Below, one piece after another: positions 1-10,323 of a DNA stretch of 64,000 nt. The position numbers and the translations under genes are program-made. Numbering within the stretch: position 1 is the stretch's first letter; each line of letters starts with the position of its first letter. The notes below the pieces were generated by a model. It made no database searches, had not been told where the DNA came from, and worked only from the letters and a program-made list of their open reading frames with translations. The DNA comes from Dactylonectria macrodidyma (Eukaryota; Ascomycota; Sordariomycetes; Hypocreales; Nectriaceae). The stretch covers positions 558,001 to 622,000 of the forward strand of contig JAGMUV010000004.1 of NCBI GenBank assembly GCA_020744425.1, read 5' to 3'.

Positions 1-732
1 GCCTTTCGCCGCATCCCCTACCAGGAATGGGGCCTCAAGTCCGTCCCGCCGCTGTCGACGAGGCGTCGCGCCGAGGAGATGGAGGGCAAGGAGAAGGTCG
101 AGCTGTGCTATCCCGCCTCCATTGTCTCGCAGGCCAGGGCCGAAGGGATTCTGCGCACGCTGGCGACGGAGAGGCAGTCGCTACATCGCAAGAAGCTGAT
201 CTGGTGCTGCATCGGCATGCCCATCTCCGCTCCCTTTGCTCTCGTCCCAGTGTAAGTTTCCCCGGGATCATGCCAGTGGCGTAGACTAACACCTCGCAGA
301 ATCCCCAATTTGCCCTTCTTCTACCTCCTCTACCGCGCCTGGTCCCATTGGCGAGCCATCGCCGGCGGCAAGCACATCCAATGGCTCCTCGAGAAGAAGC
401 TCGTCCTGCCCGCGCCCTCCAAGGTCCTCGACGACCTCTACGCCACCCACGCCGCGGCCCCCGAAGAGCCGCATAACAAGGAGCAGACGCTGCTGACGCA
501 AAAGGAGGTCCAGACCTTTTCTAGCGACCTCGACATCCCTGCCCTGGAGATTGAGCTGGAGAGGGCCATCTGGCAGGTTGAGCAGTCGCTCAAGGACCCC
601 AAACAAGCGACGCCCACGGATGCCGTCGCGGGGCCCGGGATCGAAATATCAGACTTGGAAAACCCGGATGCGACAACGTCTCATCCCTCGGAGAACATAT
701 CGGGCAGCAAGGACAATAAAAAGGATCAATGA
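1..732 (+). CDS. Mitochondrial K+/H+ exchange-related protein, 3' part
   Basis: This is the C-terminal part (227 residues) of a protein resembling the fungal mitochondrial K+-H+ exchange family (Pfam Mit_KHE1, yeast YDL183C type), which acts at the inner membrane in matrix potassium and volume balance. The frame is open from base 1, so the start lies outside the window. Two exons are seen, 1-251 and 300-732, around a 48-bp intron with a GTAAGT donor and a CTCGCAG acceptor; the junction codon is Val. The conserved core is a basic helical stretch, a hydrophobic segment (LIWCCIGMPISAPFALVPV) and, across the intron, IPNLPFFYLLYRAWSHWRA followed by GGKHIQWLLE. The tail after about residue 150 is acidic and polar and looks disordered. 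The family call is by recognition of the core motif; transport activity is inferred from the family only. Confidence 0.8.
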
Positions 733-989
733 GTCAAGAGCCGCCACGCCTTGAATGATGTATGTATGATACGGTAATGTTCTCTCACAGTCAAACGCAT
801 TTCAAGAAGGACGGAGGGGGCGTATAGAAGTAGGATAAAACGACAGGCGCGCAGTTCACGGCGGGTATATTCATAGACACTTCTCAACACTAGGTCAGGC
901 GGGCGCAGAGCAAAATCACAATTCTTCATGCCATCATCATTACCATTTTCATCATCTCCGTCTCCCATCTCGCCCCTTTTCTCTCCCTG

Positions 990-1521
990 TCATAAGGGCT
1001 CGGCTCGCCGGAGGAGGTTCGGCGCCGTCAAGGCCGGCAGCGCGCCGGCTAGGCCGAACGCCATCATGACTCTCCGCGTCGTCAGGCACGACAGGTCCGG
1101 TAGCCGGAACCGGAGCACGGGTTGTTGGCTCTCCGTGTATCCTACGAGGGAGAAGCTCAGGCCTAGGCTTCGGAGGTCAGGAAGTGACGGACAGCAGCCC
1201 TGAAACTAGGCGTCAGCAAACCGGATTCTCAACTCGACTCATCCACCAGACTGAGGGAAAGGGGAGACATGGGAATCATACTCGGCTTCTGGGTACTTTG
1301 CGCCGCAAAACTCCGGTGTTGTCACCCTGAACGAACTGCGAGTTGACGACGTGCTCGCGCCACGCCTCGGCCGCCTTGCTCCGTAGCAGCCTCTGCGCGA
1401 GCGTGTGCGACGCCGGCCCCCGTCGGACGGACCGGCTCCTTCTCCGGCGGCCGACACGAGCCGAGAGGGGATTTAGTGGCGACGAGACCACGGGAGCGTA
1501 TGAGGGATCGGCAGAAGTCAT
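990..1521 (-). CDS. Unrecognised small two-exon protein
   Basis: Proposed exons are 1521-1282 and 1199-990 (149 residues). The 82-bp intron has a GTATGA donor, a CTGAC branch point and a TTTCAG acceptor 17 bases downstream, and the frame stays open on both sides in phase 0. The N-terminal half is basic (arginine run RVGRRRRSRSVRR) followed by an amphipathic stretch (HTLAQRLLRSKAAEAWREH). The second exon is rich in Leu and ends with a short hydrophobic stretch (MMAFGLAGALPALTAP). I do not recognise the family. An upstream in-frame Met at 1569 would add 16 residues. A different frame continues past the donor, so the exact splice is uncertain. It converges with the K+/H+ exchange gene. Confidence 0.45.
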
Positions 1522-2305
1522 CTTCTCTCTTTGTTCTTCCTTCGATGATTTAGACAGGGCGCAGAGCATAGTAGTGGGGTAATATGGGGGAGCAAAACGT
1601 CGTGAGGTATGAAAGGGGAGTTTGAGGATGAGAGGGAGGTTTCTTTGGCACTGGCTTGTATATGTTTCTTGAGAGATTCCTTCCCCCCTTCCAGATGTAT
1701 TTAATAAACAAGAGACGTGGGGGGGCGGGGTGGCTAGAGAGCGGAAGAAACACCAGGGGCTGGAGGATTCGAATGTAAAACATTGTCAGCATCCTGGAAT
1801 GCTGCGCGTGCAGTCGCGATTTCATCGACACGGCTACGCGCTGGGTGAGACCGCGCTGGCGGGATTCCTAAGCCAGGCACAATGCAGTCATAGAAAAAAA
1901 AAAGATCTTCAGGAACAGAGACATACGTATACACTTTGAGACATGGTGGATGTCCAAGGTTCAGCTCATCTGACATGCCTCCCTTGTGGTCGAGCCCTCT
2001 GAACTTATGCCAAAACCGTCACGGAACCTTTTTCAATACCCCTTGTGCTAGAGAGACTAGAGTGGGCTGAGTGTCTGCCTCAGCGTGGCACTCTGGGTTG
2101 ATGAACAAAAAAAATGGGCATTATATTTGTATGTTTTCTGGGCCCCGACGCTGCAGGGGATGCCAGTTATTAGTATGAGAAGCGCATCAATGTCTTTGTA
2201 CCAAGCGAGTGACCAAGCCGTCTCCAACGCCGACCCTGATTATGTATGTACCCAATGCGACACAGCTGTAACACTTGAGAAAAGAAGTCTCTCTCTAACC
2301 AGATT
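1522..2305. other. Intergenic, no gene seen
   Basis: This stretch holds the upstream region of the small minus-strand gene and the 3' flank of svf1. It contains A-rich and G-rich runs and only short ORFs without coding character. Confidence 0.6.
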
Positions 2306-3708
2306 TCACTCCGAGGACGTGGGGTCCGAGATGAAGGTGGCTTCGGTGAAGATGATTCCCTCCTCCACAATCTCCTCATCGCCAATCTTCAGCTTGAAGG
2401 GGAGTTTAGGGTGGTACTAGCGGTGTGTCAGTTGACAAAACATTGAAACAAAAAATCTGGAGAGATGAACGAACCTGGTAGATGTAGGGCTTGGTGCCAG
2501 CGGCTCCGGCGACAATCTTCTTGACAAAGCCAGGGACCTCGGCCATGACATCAACACGGTCACTGCGCTCACCGAGAGAACCCTCAATGACAGCCGTGAC
2601 GGGCTTTCCATCCTTGGTGGTGCCAGACCAAGCGTACTTGACATCGGTAGGCTCGGGCCAGGCGTTTTCGGTGTCGCCCTTGATGGCAGTGTGGTCTGCC
2701 GAGTGGCCGCAGCCACCGGTGATTACCTCGCCATCCTTGGCGATGCCACCAACGACGACGGAAGTGGTGCCGTACGAGGGCGGGGTGGTGAACTCCATCA
2801 AGATGGCCGAGTAGTTGGGGCCCTGGAAGTCGACAAAGTTCCACGTCGCGGCGGCGTGGTGGGGCTTCATGCCCTGGAGGGCGTAGGCGAACAGAGCGCG
2901 GCCCTTGAAGTCGATCGGGCCCTCCTTGACGGCGATGGTGCCCTCGGAGACGCAACGGGGCCAGAAGGCATGTCTCATGGAGCCCCAGGGTTTGCTGAGA
3001 TCGGTACCATAGAGCGTGGTGCCTGTCTCACCGACCTGGAAGCCGGGGGATGTGCGGGTGATCTTGAGGTTGACGATGGCGCGCTGGTCATTCATGCTCT
3101 TGATGGTGTAGAAGGTGCCGTCTTCAGACATCTCGAGGGCGCAGTCGTCGGCGTAGAAGCTGTTCTTATCATCGCTCAGCTCGACGTTGTTGAGAGGCGT
3201 CGAGCACCAGAGGTGAGGCTTGGCCTGGTCACGGCTGAAGACCTTGCAGTTGAATTGGCAGGTGGTTCGGATGCCGCTGAACCAGAGAAGTCATGATTAG
3301 CGTCATTTGTTTCATCGACAAAGGGCGTCGGGTGGGTAGAAGGGAAAGCATACGCTACGTTGCTATAGATAACCTGGGCAAGAGCGACGTCACCGTTGTC
3401 GCTAAAGAGGTAGAAGCTTGCCGTCTCGACCGAGGTCGAATCCATGGCTTTCCACGTTAGATGCTCGCGGGTGAGCTCGGTGAAGGGCGTTTTCTCGGCC
3501 TCGAGGGCCACCGACTTGATGGCAGTAGGGCCATAGATGGGCTCCTGGGTGCCGGCGACATTCGCCAGCCTGTAATTGCCAAGAAAGAAGAAGCCGTCAG
3601 TTGCTTCTCTTTGTTTGGTCTCGGTCTCGGGAAGAGATTCTGGAGGGGGAGGCCAATAGTAAGGTGGGGGGGAGATTTTTCTTACTGCTGCTTGGCCCAG
3701 TTGAACAT
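2306..3708 (-). CDS. svf1: Svf1-family survival factor
   Basis: Spliced product of 383 residues from exons 3708-3686, 3569-3354, 3276-2475 and 2416-2306; the summed length is a multiple of three and all junction codons read through. Svf1 proteins have two lipocalin-like halves (Pfam Svf1 and Svf1_C), support survival under oxidative stress in yeast, and have been linked to ceramide transfer between ER and Golgi. Diagnostic segments are the N-terminus [21 protein letters not shown], the middle [13 protein letters not shown] and [20 protein letters not shown], and the C-terminal [20 protein letters not shown]. The first exon encodes only seven and two-thirds codons, which is usual in this family. 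The protein has no signal peptide, although a short N-terminal amphipathic helix is plausible. The gene is transcribed away from areB. Confidence 0.93.
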
Positions 3709-5273
3709 GGTTGATGGATGTGAGTGGGTGTTTCTTGGTCCAAGACACAGGGAAGGGGTGGACGATAATTCAAGACCGCTGGTTCGAGGGCAAGAGGCGA
3801 TGGCTCAAGGGCGATGATGAGAATCGGATTCGGAGGGAGTGGAAAAGGGTCGAGGAACGAGATATCCAAAACGAGTCGAGGTTGAAGGGCATCCGTGGCA
3901 TGTCACTTCACACCGCTGGAGGGCTAGGCTGGACTTTGGGATTTGGGCAAGCAGCAGCGGGCACGTTTAGTGGTGGCGGCAGTGAAGAGTGGGTTTCCTC
4001 CAGTGGGTTTGGTTTGCTCCAGTGGGGTTGGTACCTCTGTTGGAGGGGCTTGAGGGGTCGTTGGGTCCCCACGTTCGCTGCTGGGGACCTGTCTCAACGC
4101 GCCCCATGACGCCAGCGCCGTGGCTGAAGTAGCAGGCTGTCCAATCGGACGGGAAAAAAGGTGTGGCTCGACGCCTCACATCATGACGTGCCAGACTGCC
4201 AACACTACACTGATGTATCCCGATGCGTTGCCAAGGACGCGTCGCTGCTGCTGTTCGTCACTTGCTGCTCATTACTGCTTATCACATCCTGTCCTGCTTA
4301 CTGTAATGCGCGTCGAGGCGTCACAAGTAGGCGAACCTTCGAAGGATTGCTACATCTCCCGGCCTCCCGCTAGTGCGTGCGCCGTTACTGTCGCCATGGT
4401 GTTGGAGTTTCCCATTTCCTGGTGGCCTGGTGGCCGGAAGTGGCGGGAATTGGTGGTCTTGTGGCATTAGCCATGTCGAAGCTGAACACCGGACTTCTAG
4501 GCTTGATTATCTTGCAATTGGATGCGACCTGCTTGGCAGTTGGGAAGACTCTAGTGCTTGTCTCATCATAATATCGTGAAAAGGGGCCAAGGTAATGTGG
4601 TGCCTCTAGCAGATACGACCAAACACAGTTGCTAGATCTAAGATGACCTACCTTACGCGACGCGGAGCCGGCAGTCATCGGCTTATACGGAGCAATTACG
4701 ACCCCGTAAATTGTGCTGTGCATGGGGGAAGGGAGTATCGATACAGATACTCTCCATTTCCATGTGATAACGAAACTCCGTGAGCCCGTGGAGCTGTAGA
4801 GCATGTATATGCAATGGGTCCTGGCGTCAAATAATAATCCCATCTACCCCATCCACGGGAATAACACGTCAGCGGCAACATCAAAATTAACCACTAATAA
4901 TGCCAATTATCAACAGACTGCTGGCAATGTGCTGAAGAGCACAGGTGACAACATCAGCTCATCCCAAAAGGGGTCCGCCAAAGGAACCACCGAGGGAGGG
5001 GAGGTGCGCCAAATCACTCGTGCGGATCCCCATAACCACCATCACGAGTACAGAAAGAGATTTGGGTGGCTCCTCCGGGGATGCTGGCCAGATTGCGGAC
5101 TGCCACTCTGGGCGCGTTGAGCGCTACGTACCGCGTCGCCATGTCGGTGCTTTTCCCACTTTGTACGTACTCGTAACTCAAATTATCCCACCGTGTGGGA
5201 ATCACCGCGGGCAGTCCGGCGGAGGCGATCAAATCGGCCATGATCCTTGAACCGGCCCGCGTACCTGAGCGTT

Positions 5274-5326
5274 GATAAGATCTTTCGGCCTTGTTGCCGT
5301 GATCGGATAAGGGGATAAGGGATAAG
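5274..5326 (+). promoter_or_regulatory. Four GATAAG elements in 53 bp upstream of areB
   Basis: Exact GATAAG hexamers start at 5274, 5306, 5314 and 5321. GATAAG/HGATAR is the binding site of fungal GATA factors, including AreA and AreB. The last three are spaced 7-8 bp apart. Position and density suggest nitrogen-responsive control or autoregulation of areB, or control of svf1 from the same region; that is inference from motif content only. Confidence 0.6.
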
Positions 5327-5798
5327 GCTGGTCCGACAGAAATTACCGTCACATTGCAGAGCGCCTGGATTCACACCACGTCGTCCAATAAGAGTCCTCC
5401 CGTAGTGCGATCCTTTCTTTCTATTACGTGCAGCCCAGCCTAAAGTCCAACTTTATTGACCGCGCTGGGCCGTCGCACTCGTAGACGAACAACCGCCACG
5501 CCTTTCAGCGCTTTTAGGGGGTGTCGACATTTTTTTTTTTTTCGTATCGCACTCTTCCCTACTTGCGCATTTACTTCGTAGTGCTCCTGTATATCTTCAC
5601 TAGCTGTCGCATTACCCAGCGCCACTTCTACGCCCTCTCGCACACCAGAAGCGTTGCTGTTTAGGGGTCTTTCGATCTTCCACGGCACTCCGATCCTCCA
5701 TTTGGTGCTCGCTCGGGCCTTATACCTGGCTCTAATTCGCCCGCCCGCTTCGTTTGACCCGTGCTCCAACCCGAGTCCCTCGAATCCTTTTACCTCCA

Positions 5799-5884
5799 TG
5801 CGATTCTCTTGCTTGGTCTCGCGTCCTCGATTTCTACTATCCGAACGACCACCTTTGAGAAAGCAGGCACACCATTATCATTAA
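5799..5884 (+). other. Short upstream ORF in the areB leader
   Basis: An ATG at 5799 opens a 28-codon frame that stops at 5884. No other ATG is seen between that stop and the proposed areB start at 6038. If transcription begins upstream of 5799 this uORF would be met first by scanning ribosomes. The transcript start is not known from sequence. Confidence 0.35.
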
Positions 5885-6037
5885 TCGTCGAGCGCGACGG
5901 AAGATCAAATCCCAGACCGAACCCTCGATTTCGCGACAACCTTGACGCTCCTGCTCGACATTGGAGCTCCTCTCCCACCAACAACCCGGCTTCTTCACAT
6001 CCCACCGAACAGAAATTATCGCCTTCCTCGAACGGCA

Positions 6038-8094
6038 ATGGAGGAAGGGCCCCAAATCCTCCCGCCGCCGACTCTCGAGCCAATCTCTCGACCGAGTTCC
6101 GCCTCAACAGCAGCATCAGCGTCGCTGACACAGCTGCCCGGCATATCGTCTCTGGCAGCTCTCAGCGCGGCAACGGCTTCACCACCTCCACCACCGTCAA
6201 GGTACGCGCTGCACCTTGAGCACAATTCCCCATGCAATTCATGGTGATAGGAGTCGCGCGCAATCGTTATCAGCGCCGCGGCTCTTCCCCCCTACCCCGG
6301 ACGGGCGCTGATTGAAGATCCTGCTCTTCTTCATGCATAATTCGCTTACTAACATCATCTGGACTAGACCGCTAAACGGACCGTCTCCCACGATGTATAC
6401 TGGTGCGTCGCCCGCTGCCACGAGTGGGGGTTCTGGAGGAAACTTGGTATGTCGCGAACATGTCCCATCACCATATCACCACCCTTCACCGATCTGCCCG
6501 AAACGCTTCCGCACACAATTGCATCTCAATTGGCTAGCCACAACAATCCTTTGCATGCAGGGGAGATGTGAAATGTCGAATTGCCAAGGCGTTGATTATC
6601 GGGGTCTGTCACTGTGCCACATCCACTGTCTTATCGCGTACCACTGATATGATCACGTGTGTTATCATTATCCCGGTCGTCCTAAGCCTAGTTTGGAAGT
6701 TTCGTGGGTACTCTATGTGGGCTTTATCTGGCTTATCAGACCAGTTATGTTGGGGCCAAAGAATTTTACTCCATCCTCTTATCGTGATCAAGATACTAAT
6801 CATCGCCCTCCCTCCCACCTCGCCCTCACTTCACCACCAAAACAACCGGCGTCATGATGGCCACTAACGGATCTACGCAGCCTACCTGCCAGAATTGCGC
6901 GACATCCACGACACCACTATGGCGTCGCGACGAGTTCGGTTCCGTCCTGTGCAACGCCTGCGGCTTGTTCCTCAAGCTGCACGGCCGTCCGCGCCCTATC
7001 TCTCTCAAAACTGACGTTATCAAGAGTCGCAATCGTGTCAAGACGATGCGACCAGATCTTGCGCCAAAGAAAAAGGTATGCATCTCTTTCGCCTCACACC
7101 GTGCATCGCTGACCCATGCCAGCAACAGCAGCAGCATCAACAGCAGCAACAACAAGCCCAGAACTTTGGTGGCGCGAATGATCACAATCGCCTCGATCTC
7201 TCCGGACAGAATACGAATGCGCATGCTGCTCAGGCCGCACGACGTGCCTCGCAAAGGTCTGCGAATGGACACAACGACGGGTCCGACTCGCCGATCTCGC
7301 GCACCGGCACACCGTCGATGTACAACCACAACTTGCCTTCATTCATGGTTGACGACCCGTACCAGTCCACCGCTGTCGCCGGCTTCGCTGCTACTGCTGT
7401 CGCGGATGGCCGCGCCGCATCCCCTATGAACGGAGATCGGGGCCCCGATGCGCCCCAGACTCAAGAGCAGCTTATCGCACACAACTCGAGTCTCAAGACG
7501 AGAGTGAGCGAACTTGAGCTGATCAATGAGCTTTTCCGTGGTCGCTTGGGCCAACTTGAGAAGCAAGAGGCTGCTGCAAGGAGAGGTCAGGAAGTCGCCA
7601 GTATTGAGCAGACTCAACTGCGCGCACAGCTTGAGGCCGCACAAGACAGTGAATCCAAACTTCGTGCCCAGCTCGAAGACAGCCATAGGAGGGAAAACAG
7701 TCTTAAGCGACGCCTTGATGATCTCGAGCTTGAGCTGAAGGATGCCAAGGACGCTGTTGAAGCAGCAAATGAACGACCTTCCAAGAAGCCTCGTCTCGCG
7801 GAGCCAGCTCCCAAGTCGGAAGATGTCGCCGACGTTCCAGCTGCTACCCTGGCATCGGTTGCTGCTGAGCCAGCTGAAGCCATGGAAGTGACTACCGAAG
7901 ATCTAGGTGCTCCTGAGGCGACTGAAATCTCAAAGGCTGTTGAAGCTCTCGAAGCACCCGTCGCTACCGAAGCTGACACTACCGAAGCTGTTGAATCTAC
8001 TGCAGCTACTGATGTTGCTGAAGCCACCGATGCTGCTGAAGCTACCGAGGTAATCAAGGCAACTGAATCGGCGGAAGTCTCCGCTGCGGCATAA
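6038..8094 (+). CDS. areB: GATA transcription factor AreB/ASD-4
   Basis: Spliced product of 469 residues from exons 6038-6201, 6368-6446, 6881-7075 and 7123-8094. AreB (ASD-4 in Neurospora) is a nitrogen-regulation GATA factor that opposes or modulates AreA, and in Neurospora it is needed for ascus development. One GATA zinc finger lies at residues 84-108 with C-X2-C-X17-C-X2-C spacing, followed by the basic tail [20 protein letters not shown]. Exon 4 opens with a glutamine run (residues 147-157). A long heptad-rich coiled coil spans about 263-363, which is the family hallmark and serves dimerisation. The last 100 residues are acidic Glu/Ala/Thr/Val repeats (EATE, AVEA, DAAEATE). The N-terminus ([14 protein letters not shown]) is Pro/Ser-rich. 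In-frame ATGs at 6854 and 6857, inside intron 2, allow a shorter form that begins just before the zinc finger. Confidence 0.92.
6630..6880 (+). promoter_or_regulatory. Candidate internal areB promoter and alternative first exon
   Basis: Intron 2 of areB is 434 bp, much longer than the others here (166 bp and 47 bp). It contains three CTTATC elements (6630, 6732, 6778) and then two in-frame ATGs at 6854 and 6857 that read through the acceptor at 6880 directly into the zinc finger. Fusarium areB genes are reported to give several isoforms from alternative starts and splicing; use of this start here is inferred. Confidence 0.5.
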
Positions 8095-9107
8095 GCATAA
8101 TGCTATCGCATTTCAAACTTTGGGAGGCGACTTTCACTATCTCATTTTCCCAACCGGAGACTGGGGCATCTGCCCTCAATGGATATCTGGGAGCTCTTGT
8201 GCTAATGCAAGGCCGACCGTGATATCTTGCACCGTTTTACGACCCCAATCCTTTTAATACCCTTGTACGAAAGGCGTCGGTGCGCTCGCGTTGCTTTCTT
8301 GTTCATCAAACACACGTCCAAGTGGCAGCGGCAGCAGGGATCCCGGCGTTCAAGGCCATAGTTTTTGTTTTTGTGTTGAGCCGGTATATGCGAAACCATA
8401 CCAGGAAGTGATGGAAGGCGAATGGGTTGGAGCCTGGAGTGGAATATTATGAAGTTATTGATACCTGCCTGCACGCGACTTCTTGGGATCTACAGTTCTA
8501 CCTGACCGCAACAAATTCCACGATGCTGGAGAGGGAGCACGGATAACGAGGGTGAGATCAGACATGGACCATGAAGAGTTTCGCCGCTTTTGGCACTGAA
8601 AAATAGACACCTGATTCTGTTCTGACTCCGAGATCGTGAAGTGTTCCGCCTTGCGCCTTTAGATCTTGGCTGTTTACTGTCCGCATGTGCTCCTGGGATT
8701 TGCGAAGTAAACGCGCCCAGCCACCTAATGAGGAGACCATGCTGACAAGCAAACAATGATCTACCACCAAACTGCCTCGCATTGTACCCAAGCCTTCTCG
8801 TTTGAGAATCTGAGGTCAGTGGTGGTCATTGCCATCTTAGCTTTCAGTGTTGATTGGCTGCCTCACAAAAGCATGTTGGCAGATGCAACAGATGCTGTCA
8901 CGTGTGGCAACAGAGTGAACAACCGCCCCCAGTTGACAGCAAGAAGCAACTGAATCACAGGCAGCAACAACAAACATCACCTCCACACACATTCAACCCC
9001 TCTCTGCCTGCTCATTTCTGTCCAGCATTCCACGCATCAAACGTGGCTCTTCATCCATATTTGGCAGCCTCTTGATCTACCCCGCTGTGTGTGATTGGCG
9101 ATAGCAT
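8095..9107. other. Intergenic between areB and the H4 variant
   Basis: This is the 3' flank of areB and the upstream region of the histone variant gene. Only short ORFs are present and nothing in them is recognisable. Confidence 0.6.
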
Positions 9108-9137
9108 CCCACTCACCCACTCACCCACTCACCCACC
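9108..9137 (+). repeat. CCCACTCA tandem repeat abutting a start codon
   Basis: Three full 8-bp units and a partial fourth (CCCACC) run straight into the ATG at 9138. The array sits in the immediate 5' leader of the histone H4 variant, so unit number would change leader length without affecting the protein. Confidence 0.85.
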
Positions 9138-9920
9138 ATGGCGCCCACCCAAAGTGTCCGCGGTGGTCCTCCAGGGCTTAAGAAGGGAATTGGGAGGGTC
9201 GCTGGGAAGACCGTCTTGGGGGGGAAGGGAGGATCAAAGCGACACAGGTGAGTGAGACCAACGGTAGCGATCCGCATCAGGGAAGCTGTCGCGGGCGCTT
9301 ACAATCTCATAATAGGAAGATTATCCGGGACAGCGTGATGGGCATTAGTATGTGATTCCAAAATTCTGTGCTTAGTGCGATTGCTAACTGGGCCATAGCT
9401 AAACCCGCGATTAGGTGAGTTCAAGGATCTCCGATATTGGTCTTATCATCACGGCATCGACGACTAAGCACGTCACTCGTCGCAATACTTGGTCTCCATC
9501 ACATGCAGCCCTGCCATGTCTTATCGCACATCGCTGACTGGCCAACAGACGTCTCGCTCGCCGTGGAGGCGTGAAGCGAATCTCGGCAACCATCTATGAA
9601 GATGCTCGTGCCGCACTGAAGGAGAGACTGGAGACAGTACGTGTTGTTCCCTTTCGTTTTGACGTTTCTTTTACTAACAGCCTCAAGATTCTACGAGACT
9701 GCGCCATATACGTCGAATACCGTGGAGCCAAGACAGTCACTATTCATGACGTTTGTTCCACCAAGATATTTCTAGGTCTACGAAGGAGCTAACATTTCTA
9801 ACCTAGGTCATCCACAGCCTTAGACGAATTGGCAGACCGATTTATGGGTTCGACCCGGACACCTATGATGCCCGGAAGAAAACGAAGGCAGTCGAGACGA
9901 CTGGCTCGGGGTACACCTAA
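9138..9920 (+). CDS. Divergent histone H4 variant
   Basis: Six exons (9138-9247, 9316-9347, 9399-9414, 9549-9636, 9688-9750, 9807-9920) give 140 residues, against 103 for canonical H4. Histone-fold identity is clear from [26 protein letters not shown] and IYED, and from the C-terminal fold ending in PIYGFD. Exon 3 is only 16 nt. Departures from H4 are large. The N-tail is about 17 residues longer and lacks the GKGGKGLGKGG pattern, though a Lys before RHR (the H4 K16 position) is kept. Helix 2-3 residues differ ([38 protein letters not shown] would be TRGVL... in H4). A 20-residue Lys/Thr-rich tail follows GF. A divergent H4 variant, hH4v, is known from Neurospora; this is probably its relative. 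Nucleosome incorporation is not shown. Confidence 0.88.
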
Positions 9921-10323
9921 GCCCTCCATCCACTCACTCTTTCTTATATTAAGGGGACGCATGGTCTGATTTCGAAAGTTCAATATGGTGTTGATGGCGC
10001 TTGCCTGTGCATGATTTGGCCGGCTTTTTAATGTTTCACGCTCGGAGGGATTCACACTCAATGATGCACGATACCATTTTCTAGTTGTTTAGGATTGGAG
10101 TTGACGCCATGACAATTCATGTCCTGATTGAATTACGAGCCTTCTTAAAACGAATGGTATCTGGTATCTGGGGTATCTCAAAGTGAAAGTATAATATGTA
10201 AAAAAGTGCCACAGCCACGACCTCAGCCATTACCTGCCTCCTCTAGTGCAGACCCAACATTTCCAACTTCTCTTTATTTTGGTTTTTTTATTTTGTGTGA
10301 TTCTCAATCCTCGCTTTGTCTCT
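9921..10323. other. Convergent 3' flank
   Basis: Short AT-rich spacer between the convergent H4-variant and acetyltransferase genes. No coding signal was seen. Confidence 0.6.

Larger units (their letters stand above)
3709..6037. promoter_or_regulatory. Divergent upstream region of svf1 and areB
   Basis: This is 2.3 kb between the start codons of two divergent genes. No supportable coding sequence was found; the ORFs here are short and lack family signatures. The areB-proximal part, from about 5.4 kb, is pyrimidine-rich and looks like a long 5' leader with one short upstream ORF. A tight cluster of GATAAG elements lies at 5274-5326, with an isolated inverted copy (CTTATC) near 4277. Confidence 0.6.

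Noticed and set aside
726..968. 80-codon minus-strand ORF
   Set aside because: It lies in the 3' flank of the K+/H+ exchange gene, is low-complexity at its start and has no family signature.
5761..6219. 152-codon ORF overlapping areB exon 1
   Set aside because: It lacks an ATG start, is in a different frame from the recognised AreB N-terminus and shows no domain.
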